From Hemibagrus wyckioides (lineage: Eukaryota; Chordata; Actinopteri; Siluriformes; Bagridae): a DNA stretch of 64,000 nucleotides. Where the stretch lies: contig NC_080729.1 in NCBI RefSeq assembly GCF_019097595.1, forward strand, positions 4,713,417 to 4,777,416, given 5' to 3'. Numbering within the stretch: position 1 is the stretch's first letter; every line of letters starts with the position of its first letter. Below, in pieces: positions 1 through 11,816 of this stretch. The position numbers and the translations under genes are program-made. The notes under the pieces are model-generated. The model was not told the DNA's origin, did not search any database, and worked only from the letters and a program-made list of their open reading frames with translations.

Positions 1-429
1 GTGTGTGTGTGTGTGATGTTTGCATGTGTATATCTCAGCATATGTGGGCTACAAGCACAGACGAATAGGCAAAGTGTGAATGGGAGGTCTCAGGCATTTA
101 CTGGTTTGCATATAGCAGTTTCAGCTGGAAAAACAAAAGAATCAGAAGAATTTATTCACTTCTCCTAAAGCAGCCGGTAAGTCCCTGATCCCTGTAATTA
201 GATCACACTACACTGAAAGCTACTTTTAATTATTTCCTTGAATTGTATTTTATTGTTTTCAGTATTTATAATTGTAGCTCTATGCACAAAATTTTTTTTA
301 GTACAAATGCAATTTTGTTAACCTGCATGAATAGCACTTATATATATATATATATATATATGATGTATATTAGATAGAAGTAATCATTTAAAATAGATGC
401 TTAAGCTGCTTCTCAATCTAAAAGGAATA

Positions 430-430
<1 letters not shown>

Positions 431-463
<33 letters not shown>
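431..463. repeat. (ATT)n microsatellite
   Basis: Uninterrupted ATT/TTA trinucleotide run. A second, similar run lies at about 1147-1184. Confidence 0.85.
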
Positions 464-1145
464 GCTAAAAGCTCATATATCAATCGTTCAAAACGTCCTG
501 TTGCTCAATTTTTAATACTTTTATGCATTTGCTTTCTCACCTTTATTGAGTGTTTTTTATAAAATTCCTGCTAATCTGAAGTAAGGGAAGTTGTAGAGAG
601 CAGCAACAAGCGGTCATGTAAAATAAAAGCAAAGCAGTCTTGGTCAAAATTCAGGTCGAATTATCAGGTGACTTGACAGTTGTACTGCGTCTGAAATGAT
701 TTTTTAATAGAAAGCTTTAAAAACTGTTGAATTTTGTGACACAGTCGTCCGTTCGAGGTGGATAACGAATAGTAGTGGTTGTATTTGGGATTTCTCATCT
801 TAATCAACCAGTCATGTGGCGTTAATGGTGGAAATTATGTCCTAGTGCAATAAGGGAAAATTATATTTTACCTCATACAGCCATATCAAAACCAGTACTG
901 TACTTCCTGTACGTATAGTTCTGTTTCTAGTAAACGTGAAGCTTGGATCTTTTTCTGGGTGATTCCTATGGGCACAGACTCACTCAAACTGGACAGCTGA
1001 AAATGAGAAGTCGAGTTTGGGTCGATAACCCCAGGTTCTTGTTTTTGGCTAATGTGTTCTTCTGTGGTTCTAGCTTATCCGCCTTAAGGTTGTGCATCTG
1101 AGGTGCTTTTCTGCTCTCCACTGTTGTACAGATTGATTATTTGAG

Positions 1146-1185
<40 letters not shown>

Positions 1186-1202
1186 TTCCAGGCAGCTTAA
1201 AC

Positions 1203-1282
1203 CGGTGAAAAGAAACCCACCTTGTCAAACGAGAGAAATGACCAGATTTCTCTCGTTTGACAAGGTGGGTTTCTTTTCACCG
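1203..1282. repeat. Perfect 37-bp inverted repeat (hairpin) with 6-nt loop
   Basis: The left arm at 1203-1239 is the exact reverse complement of the right arm at 1246-1282. The loop, GACCAG, is at 1240-1245. Both flanking bases and the loop bases stop pairing, so the arms end sharply. There is no TA duplication or transposase sequence at its edges. The right arm runs into sequence resembling a common fish interspersed repeat (about 1285-1480). Confidence 0.9.
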
Positions 1283-1284
1283 TT

Positions 1285-1480
1285 CTGTGTGAAAATCCCA
1301 GAAGATTAGCAGTTTCTGAAACACTCAAACCAACCCAACTGGCATAACAATTGTGCCATGGTTAAACTGTCAGAGATCACACTTTTTCCCCCATTCTGAT
1401 CTTTGACATGAACTCTCGGCCTCCAATGTCCAGAATGTTCTGCTTCGACATGAATAATGTACAGGTGCTCTTTATAACAT
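1285..1480. repeat. Interspersed repeat fragment, class uncertain
   Basis: The phrases around 1287-1345 and 1380-1440 (for example TGAAAATCCCAGAAGAT and TTTTTCCCCCATTCTGAT) resemble a repeat I remember as widespread in fish genomes. No ends or target duplication could be defined, so class and borders are uncertain. Confidence 0.35.
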
Positions 1481-1771
1481 ACTCAGCGAACAAGTATAAA
1501 AGGAAGATGTGCTAGTGATGACGCTGTGAGCAGCCATTTGGATCTGAGCTCAACATCAAGGTTCCCGAGTAGGAATTCCGGGTTGAGGGACATGTTTTCT
1601 TTCGTTCTTCATAGCTGGAGCTGAAGTACAACCTTTACTCAACTCTAGCGTATCTGACATGCTTTGCAGGACAACGGTTTGAAGGATAAGCCTAGCAAGA
1701 GCTCATCGGCTCGCTTCATGCTAATTGATGACATTTATAATCATGTTTTTTGTTTAAGATTCTGTCTCTTC

Positions 1772-1905
1772 TGCCCAGAATCAGAACCAACTTTATTGCC
1801 AAATTGTGGGTTTATGTACATGTACAAGGAATTGACCTTGGTGTATTGGTGCATAGTAATGTAAAGCAAGGGAGTATAAATATAAAGAAACTGTAAAGAA
1901 GAAGA
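1772..1905. repeat. Probable non-LTR retrotransposon tail fragment
   Basis: The segment with CAGAATCAGAACCAACTTTA, followed by an AAGGAATT motif, resembles a common fish retroposon 3' region. This is recalled similarity only; no coding domain is present. Confidence 0.35.
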
Positions 1906-2981
1906 AAGATTTGTTTATTTAGTAGGCAGATATGAAGTGGTTAAGTCTCATGTGTAAATCTATAAGATCTGATCAGCTAATATAGATAAGCTACTATGTC
2001 ATTAGAACCACCTTATAAAGAAGTATTAATCAACATTTACTTGATCATTTAAATGGTCAGTCGTGTCGCTTCCTGGTTAGCGTGTAAATGCATCAGGTTT
2101 ATGTTGTGTTTAAATGTCAGGTGCAAACCATAAAGAAAATGCATTATCGTATCGTTGGCTTTGCTTCACTTCATTTGATGTCGTTAGCTCGATGAGGTTT
2201 TGCTGTGTGGTTAGGAGCTGCAGCTGGTGACCCAATTTAGTTTCCAGTATGGAATCTGACATGCATGCATTTTCTTCTGCGCATGCACCTTAACAGCTCT
2301 GTTGCAATAAGATGCAGGTTGGAAATTCTGTCTAGTTTCCATGATCCTTAGCATGTTTGTTATTTAAAACTCTATACACCCCAGGCATGTGGGTTAGCAT
2401 TTACTGAGAGCAGGCGTGACAATAAGTGTGCTCATATAGGAGAGTCAGTATTATAGTGGCCCATTTCTATTGTAAAATTTCCATTTCCCAGGTTAAAAAA
2501 AAAAAATCCAGTGGTTTAGGGGGAAAAGGGCTACCATTGCTATACCTTGTGATGGGTGATAAAGCATGGAAGAAATAAAATAATTTTGTAATTATTAGCC
2601 CTACTATTAAGGCCTACGTGACATTGTCATGGGTGTTAAAGTATGGAAGAATTTAAAAAAATAAAATAATAATAAAAAATACTATTCAATTAAACAAAGA
2701 ATTATTAAATAATAATAATTAAAATAGTAATTATTTATTTATAATGGATCACAAAAAAAACATATTTATTGTTGTTATATATTATTATAATAATACATAA
2801 ACAAACAGAAAATAAGTAAATAAATAAATAAACAGTTCATAAAAGACATTAAAAACTGCTGTATATAATAATTAATTATTAAATCATTTTCTAGTAATGA
2901 CCATCAACTGAGCAACAACAAGACACAAATTCATTGCATATTTTTCTTCTTGTATTTTCCAGGCAAAGCTGGGCCGTGAGG

Positions 2982-5411
2982 ATGAATGTGAGTCAGCAGA
3001 ACACCTCCATGCCATGCAAGCTGGACACCAGGATCACCTCGGTCCTCTTCCCCTGCTTGTACTCAGTTCTCTTCCTGGCTGCCATCATCCTCAACTGCTT
3101 GGCTGCCTGGATCTTCTTCCAGATCCACAGCAGCTCCACTTTTGTGGTCTACTTAAAGAACGTGGTGGTGGCCGACCTGCTCATGACGCTGACTATTCCT
3201 CTGAAGGTACTAACGGACGCGGGCATCGGCTCAGCCACACTGAGAGCCATCTACTGCCGCTACACGGGTGTGCTCTTCTACACCACCATGTACATCAGCA
3301 TCCTGCTGCTGGGTCTCATCAGCCTGGACCGCTACCTGAAAATTGTGAAGCCTTTCGGAAAGTGCGCCCTGCAGCGGGTCGGTGTGGGTAAGGCGGTGTG
3401 TGCAGGGATCTGGGTCGTCATGGTGGTTTTCGCACTGCCTAATGTGATCCTGAGTAACCAGGTGCCTCCTGTGGGTCGTAGTGGGAAGCTGAAATGCAGC
3501 AGTATGAAGAGTGCGTTGGGCCTACGCTGGCACGAGGGCTTTAACTACTTTTGCCAGGTGGTGTTCTGGGGAACGCTGGGTTTAATGGCCATTTGCTACA
3601 CCTTCATCAGCAGGAAAGTATACGAGTCGTACCGTGCATCACGGAGTAGCTCCGGCATCGCCAGCAAACGCACCAAGTCCAAGGTACGACGCAGTACATG
3701 TTACTCTGACTGACAAGTATGGGACAGAAAGTAAAAATCTCATGCAGACTTCCGATAAGACTGACCACGGAACCTAAACAGTTGCTGATGAAAACAGTAA
3801 AATGGGTGAATGATGTCATGTGAAAAGTTTGGAAACAATACCAAAGCTAGGCAAGGAAATGATAGAAAATGAGGTTTTCATGCATCCGTACTGATCTGAA
3901 ACTGAAACTTACCACAAATACTTAGGGGTTTTTGGAAAAAAAAAAAAAAAAAAAAAATAGCATAACACTGAGATGTGTCAAAACTAAACCTTATGCAGTG
4001 TTTGCAAATTTACTGCAAACCTCCTGAATTCTTGAATCTGATTGGTCAGAAGGTCAAATCAACTATATTCGCTCTAATATGTTTTCGTTATACAGCTTAC
4101 TGAGCTTGAACAATCCAAATAATTGTATTAAGTAATATAGCTATGCGATATATCAATACATCCCAATATAAATGCATATAAAAATGTTTTCTTTACCAGA
4201 AAATAGTAGAAATATTGATGTTGTGACTCCTGGGGGTCCAGGGACAGGATCCAGTGCTCTCATTGCCGTGGCCTGGGTTCGGTTCCTGGGCAGGACGCTA
4301 ACCCAGCCACAGAAGAGTTAACTCTCAGTGCTGGTCCCAAGCCCAGACTAAATGGGAGGGTTGCGTCAGGAAGGGCATCTGGTGTAAAACCTGTGCCAAA
4401 TTGAAACATGCAGCCCAAATGATCCGCTATAACAGAAAAATTGTTTATGGATTTTGACTAACATTAAATCAACTGACAAAAATTATGATACATCATTCTT
4501 TAACAAATAAAAATGGTAAGCTTTGGCAAATTGGTGTGGTGTAAAAGGAGTAAAACACTTCAGCAGGTTATGTTAAATGAAAAATGATTGACTTCAGAAT
4601 GGAAAATGTTCTGCTTGACAAACCTCACAATTTTTTTATTATTTACTTGAGTAATTAAACCTTTTACAGGCTCCTTGGGGGTAGTTTGCATCCAGTGGAA
4701 ACCTGACACCAATCTTTACAGTGTTATAATAAATCTTATGCTTCAAGAAAATCCAAGAAAGCAATAAATAATTGTCTTTTTAGGCACAGAAATGACCTTA
4801 CTCAAATGTAATGCCTGCCCTTCAGTTGCCGGTTTGCTCACACAGTCTTTCATCCTGAGGTGATTTTCAGGCCAAGAAAGACCTACTTTCACACACTTGC
4901 ATTACAACTGGCCAACTGCATTTACATGCCTCTCTTGTCGTGAATTTTTTTTGCCCCAGGAACGGTATCTTGTGCAGAAAAACAAGCAGGGAATAAAATG
5001 GTTTGTGTACAATGCTATCAGACACGCCATGTCATGTTGATGAAGTCTCATATCTTTTCTTCTCAGGTGTTTGTCGTGGTGGGCGTGTTCTTCGTATGCT
5101 TCGCTCCCTTCCACTTGGCCCGAGTTCCCTACACCCTGACTCAAACACGAGGCACATCGAGTCATTGCTGGTCTCAGAAGCAGCTCTACTTGGCAAAGGA
5201 GATCACACTCTGGCTGTCAGCCACCAACATTTGCCTGGACCCTCTCATCTACGTCTTCCTGTGCCGGGTCTTCCGCAGGAAATTAACCGCCACTCTCTGC
5301 CGCAAGCCTTTACCCAGTGGAGTGCTCGAGTCCCCTACAGAGACCTCGACCAAGCAGGAAATGTCTCACATGGGTCATTATAACAAGGCCAACGACTTCT
5401 GCTCGCCTTAA
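2982..5411 (+). CDS. p2ry13: P2Y purinoceptor 13-like G-protein-coupled receptor
   Basis: Coding exons 2982-3683 and 5067-5411 join in phase 0 to give 348 residues, close to the roughly 350 usual for the family. The start ATG follows a splice acceptor ending at 2962, so an untranslated first exon is likely. The product is a rhodopsin-class, seven-helix plasma-membrane receptor; the mammalian relative binds ADP and couples to Gi. Visible marks are N-glycosylation sequons at residues 2-4 and 7-9, a DRY triplet at 116-118, the helix 6 motif HLARVPY and the helix 7 motif DPLIY. The segment from VFVVVGVFFVCFAPFH to the DPLIY motif fits P2RY13 better than P2RY12 or P2RY14. A 1.4-kb intron (donor AAG/gtacga, acceptor tcttctcag/GTG) splits the frame just before helix 6, which is unusual. 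A related receptor, gpr87, lies 12 kb downstream on the same strand. The ligand is inferred from the family. Confidence 0.88.
3684..5066 (+). other. Intron inside p2ry13 coding region
   Basis: This 1383-bp intron has GT-AG ends and a pyrimidine-rich acceptor. It holds an A-run near 3939-3958 and a tRNA-Glu-like SINE at about 4224-4430. Reading through from exon 1 meets a stop at 3711-3713, so the receptor needs the splice to gain helices 6 and 7. Confidence 0.8.
4224..4430 (+). repeat. tRNA-Glu-derived SINE
   Basis: The head resembles a tRNA-Glu gene: CTCCTGGGGGTCCAG-type A box, a CTCTCATT anticodon region and a GGTTCGGTTCC B box. The tail, with AAGAGTTAACTCTCAGTG and GGGAGGGTTGCGTCAGGAAG, is shared with the copy at 15273. 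The acceptor stem is too diverged for a working tRNA gene. Confidence 0.65.
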
Positions 5412-7080
5412 CATGGAGGTCTGGTCACAAGACGACGGTTCGGATTAAAATGATGGATTGAATCACGTGATGCCTGGAGAGTAATTCAGAGTAATTTCCT
5501 TTTTACTGTATATAACTGAAGCGTGATGAAATGGTTTGTTTGCCACCAAGCGCTGGATTTATTGAATCATTTATCCACCACTTGTACTCAGTTTTGATGT
5601 AGGACTCAAGAATACACTTTCAAATGGTGTTTTAATGGTTTTACGGTACTTCATCTGAATATCTGTGGTGGCCTGGGAAAACCCATCGGCTGTCCCATCT
5701 GCTTTTCTCTGATATATAAAAGTATCAATATACAGTAGATTACATTATAATCCTAAATCCTAATTTTAGGACCGCTATATCTTTATTTGCTATATACACA
5801 AAGGAGAACAGGAATGTTATTCACTAAAAGTCTTTCATTTTCGGAAACATCTAAAGGGTTTTCCTAAGCCTCCACACACAAGTTCATGTTTATTTTGTTG
5901 TACATATATTTTACTCTGGCAGGAAGCTCAACCCTAGAAGGATGGAAAAATGTAGACAATATAAGTTGTATAAGCTATTCATTTATTATTCGTCACTGAT
6001 CTCACATACTGGCTAATGACTAAATTTGATTAATTTGGTGGAAAGTTTCTTTGCTTGAAAATGTGGAATTTTATAGTTAATAGACTGACGCCCTAGTAAA
6101 TAACCTCTCACTGGCACCATGCAAAAGAAAAGGAATTTTAAGACTCTACATTCACAATGGTATCAAAGGATCCTGTAAAGGAAAAATCAAAGGAATCGCA
6201 CACTTAGGCAATAATATAATCCATTTTCACCGTGTGGACTATTGATTCACTCAACGTTCACTTAGCTTTGATTACATAGCAAGAAAAGGAGCGGAGCTGC
6301 CAGACAGTGACCCTGAATGAAACCCCAGTGTCATATCTCAAGATGGCTGATGACACTCTAGTAAACAAGACATCTTAAAACTGTCTTTTAGACTAGTTCA
6401 TGATGTGTGATTAATTTTCGCAAAATCGCCGTGAAATTTCCTGTTCCAAAAACAAAATTTCATTTCAGACGATTTGAGACACTTCTACTGTAGTGTACCT
6501 GCATAGTGTGGAGAACATCATTTGAGATGCAGCTTCAGCTTCCCAAAACAAAACGTGCTAAACATTTATGGTAGATAATAGACTAGGCATCAGGTAACTA
6601 TAGATCAGTTTTTGGCAAATAAGCAGAAAAAAAAAAGAAAGTGAAGCTAAATCTGCTGTGAAAAGTTTAAAAATCCACCTAAGCAGCAATTCCTTGGAAG
6701 AATTTTTGAACATCATCAGTTTTTGAGCAGTTAAACCCACGCTGGGATTTTTTTATAATGTGAACTCAGCGATTTTTTACTGCAAGTCCAGTTCTTCATG
6801 GCATTGATCTCACTTGCTGCTTTAAAGACTTTAACAGATGAATTAAATGCAGTGAGTAAAATGTGAACAGTCATGTAGCCATTTCTGGACCAAACTTATA
6901 ATAATTGTAATAATAAAAAAGACAGATTTATTTTAGATTTTTTTTAAACATGTTTGGTTCTTCTGTATATACTTTTTGTTTTTTGTTTTTTACTTTTTAA
7001 TGTTTTGCCTTCACCTGATTTCTCTTGAATTTCTTTTGAAATTAGAATAGCACTTTATTTTATAGTAACTCCTAGTAATA
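5412..7080. other. p2ry13 3' flank and intergenic DNA
   Basis: The first part should be the p2ry13 3' UTR. The only close polyadenylation-like hexamer is ATTAAA at 5444-5449, just 33 nt after the stop, which is probably too near. The rest is AT-rich without recognised genes. The 60-residue minus-strand frame at 6558-6740 has no family match. Confidence 0.5.
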
Positions 7081-7585
7081 CACTCTGTTGCCAAAAGTTT
7101 TGGGACACCTGCATTTACTTGCACATGAATGTAATATGGAGTTGCCCCACCCTTTACAGCTATAACAGCTTCAACTCTTCTGCGAAGCACTTCCACAAGG
7201 TTTAGGAGTGTGTTTATGGGAATTTTTGACCCCATTCCTCTCTAGAAGTGCATTGATGAGGTCAGGCACTGATGCTGGAGGTGAAGGCCTGGTCCGCAGT
7301 CTCAAGTTCAGGCCAGTCAAGTTCCTCCACATCAAACTCGCTCATCCATGTCTTTATGGACCTTGCTTTGTGCACTGGTGTGCAGTCATTTTGGAACAGG
7401 AAGGGGTCATCCCCAAACTGTTCCCACAAAATTAGCAGCATGGAAATGTCCAAAATGTCTTGGTATGAAGCTGAAGCATTAAGAGTTCCTTTCACTGGAA
7501 CTAAGGGGCCGAGCCCAACCCCTGAAAAACAACACCTGAATTCAATGATTTGGAGGGGTGTCCCAAAACGTTTGGCGATATAGTG
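7081..7585 (-). mobile_element. Internally deleted Tc1-like element (short derivative 1)
   Basis: Terminal inverted repeats CACTCTGTTGCCAAAAG and the matching right end (TTTGGCGATATAGTG) are flanked by TA. The inside keeps the C-terminal half of a Tc1 transposase on the minus strand (WEQFGDDPFLFQNDCTPVHK). It lacks the N-terminal half and the first catalytic Asp. The deletion junction is near 7533, the same place as in the copies at 22399, 29454, 8996 and 63635. Confidence 0.85.
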
Positions 7586-8559
7586 TACGTGATGATTTGA
7601 AGTCTTGTATATACCTTACATGTTGAATAAAGTGGGTAAATAAGTTTGTTTATGGCTGTATTTGCAAAAAAACAACAACTACTTTTTAACCAGACTATGA
7701 TACTTCACTCTACTTGAGTATTCATGAAATTGAACACTTCTAAATTTCAAAGAACAAATCTACTGAAATTAATTTCTTCTCTCGTCCACCTAATGACTGG
7801 AGGCTATACATCAGTGGAATAAAATTTCCATACAAATACAAAAATATCATACAAATACATTTTCAGTTCAAAAAAGCAATTTTTAATTTAATTTAATTTA
7901 ACTTTATTTGTTTAAATAAATCAGTAAATAAATAAATCCTGCATGCTTACCTATTAATATAGGATATTGTATATTTAATACATTGTTAAATAAAAGGCCA
8001 CAGAAAGTTGACACGCCTTGTATTAAGAAAACCTTTTACAAAAATATGCAGCATTGCTTAAGACCATGTGTTTTGCAAGAACCTGCAATTTTTTTTCATT
8101 AGTACACATATTTTGAATCAGCTTTTGAAGCATTTGATAATGAATGCAAATTTTCTTTCCCCGAACATCATGTTTCTGTGAAGGTTTTTTTTTTTTCTGA
8201 TGACCTTTTCTTTTAATCTGCAAAATGACAAACTGCCGTGTTTCTTATTTTTCTAACATTTCTAACGCTCCTATTAGATATTAGATGTGGTATCTGAGAT
8301 CTGAAAAGTGCTGCATGCAGGAAAAACATATTCCCATTTTGTGCACAGTCATGCTGTTTTCATTTCCTTTCTACTAATCTTTCTCAAGCTGTGTTTCTTC
8401 TTTTGGCTACTGGCTTATGCTTGGTTGTGTGTGTGGTGTGTGTGTGTGTGTTTGTGTGTGGTGTGTGTGGTCGTGTGTGTGTTGAATTCAAAGATGGTAC
8501 ATCACTTTCGCATTGTTTCATTTTATGAAACTGTTTCTTTATTTAATATAATAGTGCAT

Positions 8560-8611
<52 letters not shown>

Positions 8612-8944
8612 AAAGTAGCTTAAACTATGAGGAATAACTGTAAGGTTTTTTTTAGTGAATTACCTAAAAACATGCTAAAACCTCTTAATGTTAATCAATC
8701 ATTAGTATTATTAATCTCATCACCGACTAATGGACTAATTACATAACCAGTAATATTTCCTACTGTATGAACACTCTTTAGTGATGTAATCTTTTTGTAA
8801 AATGATGTTACATCAGCAAAACTTTCAGGTATGTAAGATGTTTTCTTGTAAGCTGGAGAAAGACTTCAAACTGTGTTCCTCGTCATGCCTGCACAAGAAA
8901 GGAGGTACGTTTATTACAAGTATAAATGATATAAGGACCTTATA
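7586..8944. other. Intergenic AT-rich DNA with microsatellites
   Basis: No gene is seen. The stretch carries a TTTAA-rich segment near 7880-7935, a GT-rich tract at about 8424-8482, and an AT run joined to a GA run at about 8560-8607. The open frames here are translations of these simple repeats. Confidence 0.6.
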
Positions 8945-8995
8945 CAGCGAGTAAAATAAGTATTGAACATTTCACCCTTTTTCCCAGTAAATACA

Positions 8996-9171
8996 CACTA
9001 TATTGCCGAAAGTTTTGGGACACCCCTCCAAATCATTGAATTCAGGTGTTGTTGTTCAGGGGTTGGACTCGGCCCCTTAGTTCCAGTGAAAGGAACTCTT
9101 AATGCTTCAGCTTCATACCAAGACAATTTCATGCTCCCAACTTTGTGGGAACAGTTTGGGGATGACCAGTG
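8996..9171 (+). mobile_element. Very short Tc1 derivative nested in another Tc1
   Basis: It starts CACTATATTGCCGAAAG and reads the same sequence as the 7081 family, in the opposite orientation, across the same deletion junction (near 9050) and part of the transposase C-terminal half. It stops at GATGACC, followed by CAGTG-TA, the outermost bases of the inverted repeat. It is about 176 bp, so it lost a further internal piece. Confidence 0.7.
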
Positions 9172-9520
9172 TATAATTTGAGCCGGATCCTGTTCCGGAA
9201 AATGTCCGATTTTCGTGTTTTGCGTTCCGGTATTTATTTCTCTTCAATTAATTCTTTTCTCTCCTCTGTCAGGAGAATCACCCTGTTGTGGTCGATTTAA
9301 TGTGAAATTATGTTGACTCCACTTCCAGATTATGGCCCCAATATTGCTCACTGTTACATTCAGAAGTTTTTAAATCCTTCTGTAACAATGAGGTTGCGAA
9401 GGTCTTGATAGAGCTCTTTGCTTTTACCCATCATGAGATGTTTCTTGTGTGACACCTTGGTAATGAGACACCTTTTTATTGGCCATCAGTTGGGACTGAA
9501 ACAGCTGATATTAATTTTTG

Positions 9521-9900
9521 TAACAGAGGCCAGCGTTAGGTGCTGTGCAGGTAATCCTCAGTCCCCTGATCTCAAGAGGAGCTCTGGTGACTGACACTAG
9601 TGGCTGCAATCTTTAACCTCCTTGTTAGTGCGCCCGCCTCCCATGCTGGACACCCGCTCGGAGCGGTTGCGAGTAGGACTCTGGGGGGTTACATTGGTGC
9701 CGTGACCCAGATGGGAGTAAGGTTAAGGGGGGTGAGTGTAACAGAGGCCAGCGGTAGGTGCTGTGCACTCTCCTGATCTCAAGAGGCACACTGGTGACTG
9801 ACACTAGAGGCTGCAGGCAATAACCTCTTTGTTTGTGCACCTGCCTACCATGCTGGAAACCCAGGTTCAAGACCTGCTTGGAGTAGCTCCTGGGGGTTAC
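9521..9900 (+). repeat. Tandemly duplicated SINE-like block
   Basis: The phrase TAACAGAGGCCAGCG begins at 9521 and again at 9739, giving a unit of about 218 bp. Both copies run through a GTGACTGACACTAG phrase and a CATGCTGGA segment to GGGGGTTACAT. The second copy contains CCAGGTTCAAGACC, a B-box-like promoter element, suggesting tRNA-derived origin. The flanking sequence matches on either side as the interrupted Tc1 remnant. Confidence 0.6.
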
Positions 9901-10259
9901 ATTTTCAGTGACAAGGGGCAGGATTGCTTTCTAATTACTAATTGATTTCAGCTGGTGTCTTGGCTTTCCATACCTTTTGGCACCTCCTTTTCTTCATGTG
10001 TTCAATACTGTTTCCCTGTGTCATTTGACATTATTACACATAACTTTATTTATGGACATCTCTGGATAGCATGTGTGGATTTCAGGGGTTGTTACCAACA
10101 CCTGGTGATCATTTCATGCCAATAGCACCTTCAGAAATATATTTAATGGGAAAAATGGTGACTTGTTCAATACTTATTTTACCCACTGTATACAGTAAAT
10201 ATATAAATAATGAAAATAATCAAAATTTAAAGGATGCGTTGCTGTCACTGCACTGAAGC

Positions 10260-11640
<1,381 letters not shown>

Positions 11641-11816
11641 TGTGCTAGCTTAGTGGTTAAGGCGTTGGACTACTGATTGGAAGGTTGAGAGTTCAAATCC
11701 ACCAAGCTGCCACTGCTGGGCCCCTGAGCAAGGCCCTTAACACTTGATTGCTCAGTTGTATAAAATGAGATGAAAATGTAAGTCACTCCGGATAAGGGTG
11801 TCTGCCAAATGTAAGA
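11641..11816 (+). repeat. tRNA-derived SINE
   Basis: It has an A-box-like TAGCTTAGTGGTTAAGG, a B box GAGTTCAAATCC, then the body CAAGCTGCCACTGCTGGGCC and the tail GATAAGGGTGTCTGCCAAAT. The same family recurs at 13911 (+) and 31761 (-). Confidence 0.75.

Larger units (their letters stand above)
1..2962. other. Upstream non-coding region of p2ry13
   Basis: No convincing coding exon is seen. The stretch holds a GT run at the window edge, an AT run near 340-361, TTA-trinucleotide runs at about 431-463 and 1147-1184, the perfect hairpin at 1203-1282, interspersed-repeat sequence after it, and very AT-rich DNA from 2580 to 2900. A possible untranslated first exon of p2ry13 may end at 176, where CAGCCG is followed by GTAAGT. 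That is only a splice-site match. The small open frame at 1664-1864 has no family resemblance and overlaps repeat-like sequence. Confidence 0.5.
8945..10188 (-). mobile_element. Tc1-like transposon remnant carrying nested insertions
   Basis: The outer ends are inverted repeats (CAGCGAGTAAAATAAGTATT at the left; AATACTTATTTTACCCACTG at the right), each next to TA. A second AATACT motif near 10005 suggests the IR/DR-type double repeats of this subgroup. The minus strand at about 9365-9435 still reads MGKSKELYQDLRNLIV, the start of a Tc1 transposase, but the catalytic core is gone. Two other repeats sit inside it: a short Tc1 derivative at 8996-9171 and a duplicated SINE-like block at 9521-9900. 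Confidence 0.75.

Noticed and set aside
5444..5449. ATTAAA as the p2ry13 polyadenylation signal
   Set aside because: It lies only 33 nt after the stop, which would leave almost no 3' UTR. No downstream GT-rich element is evident.
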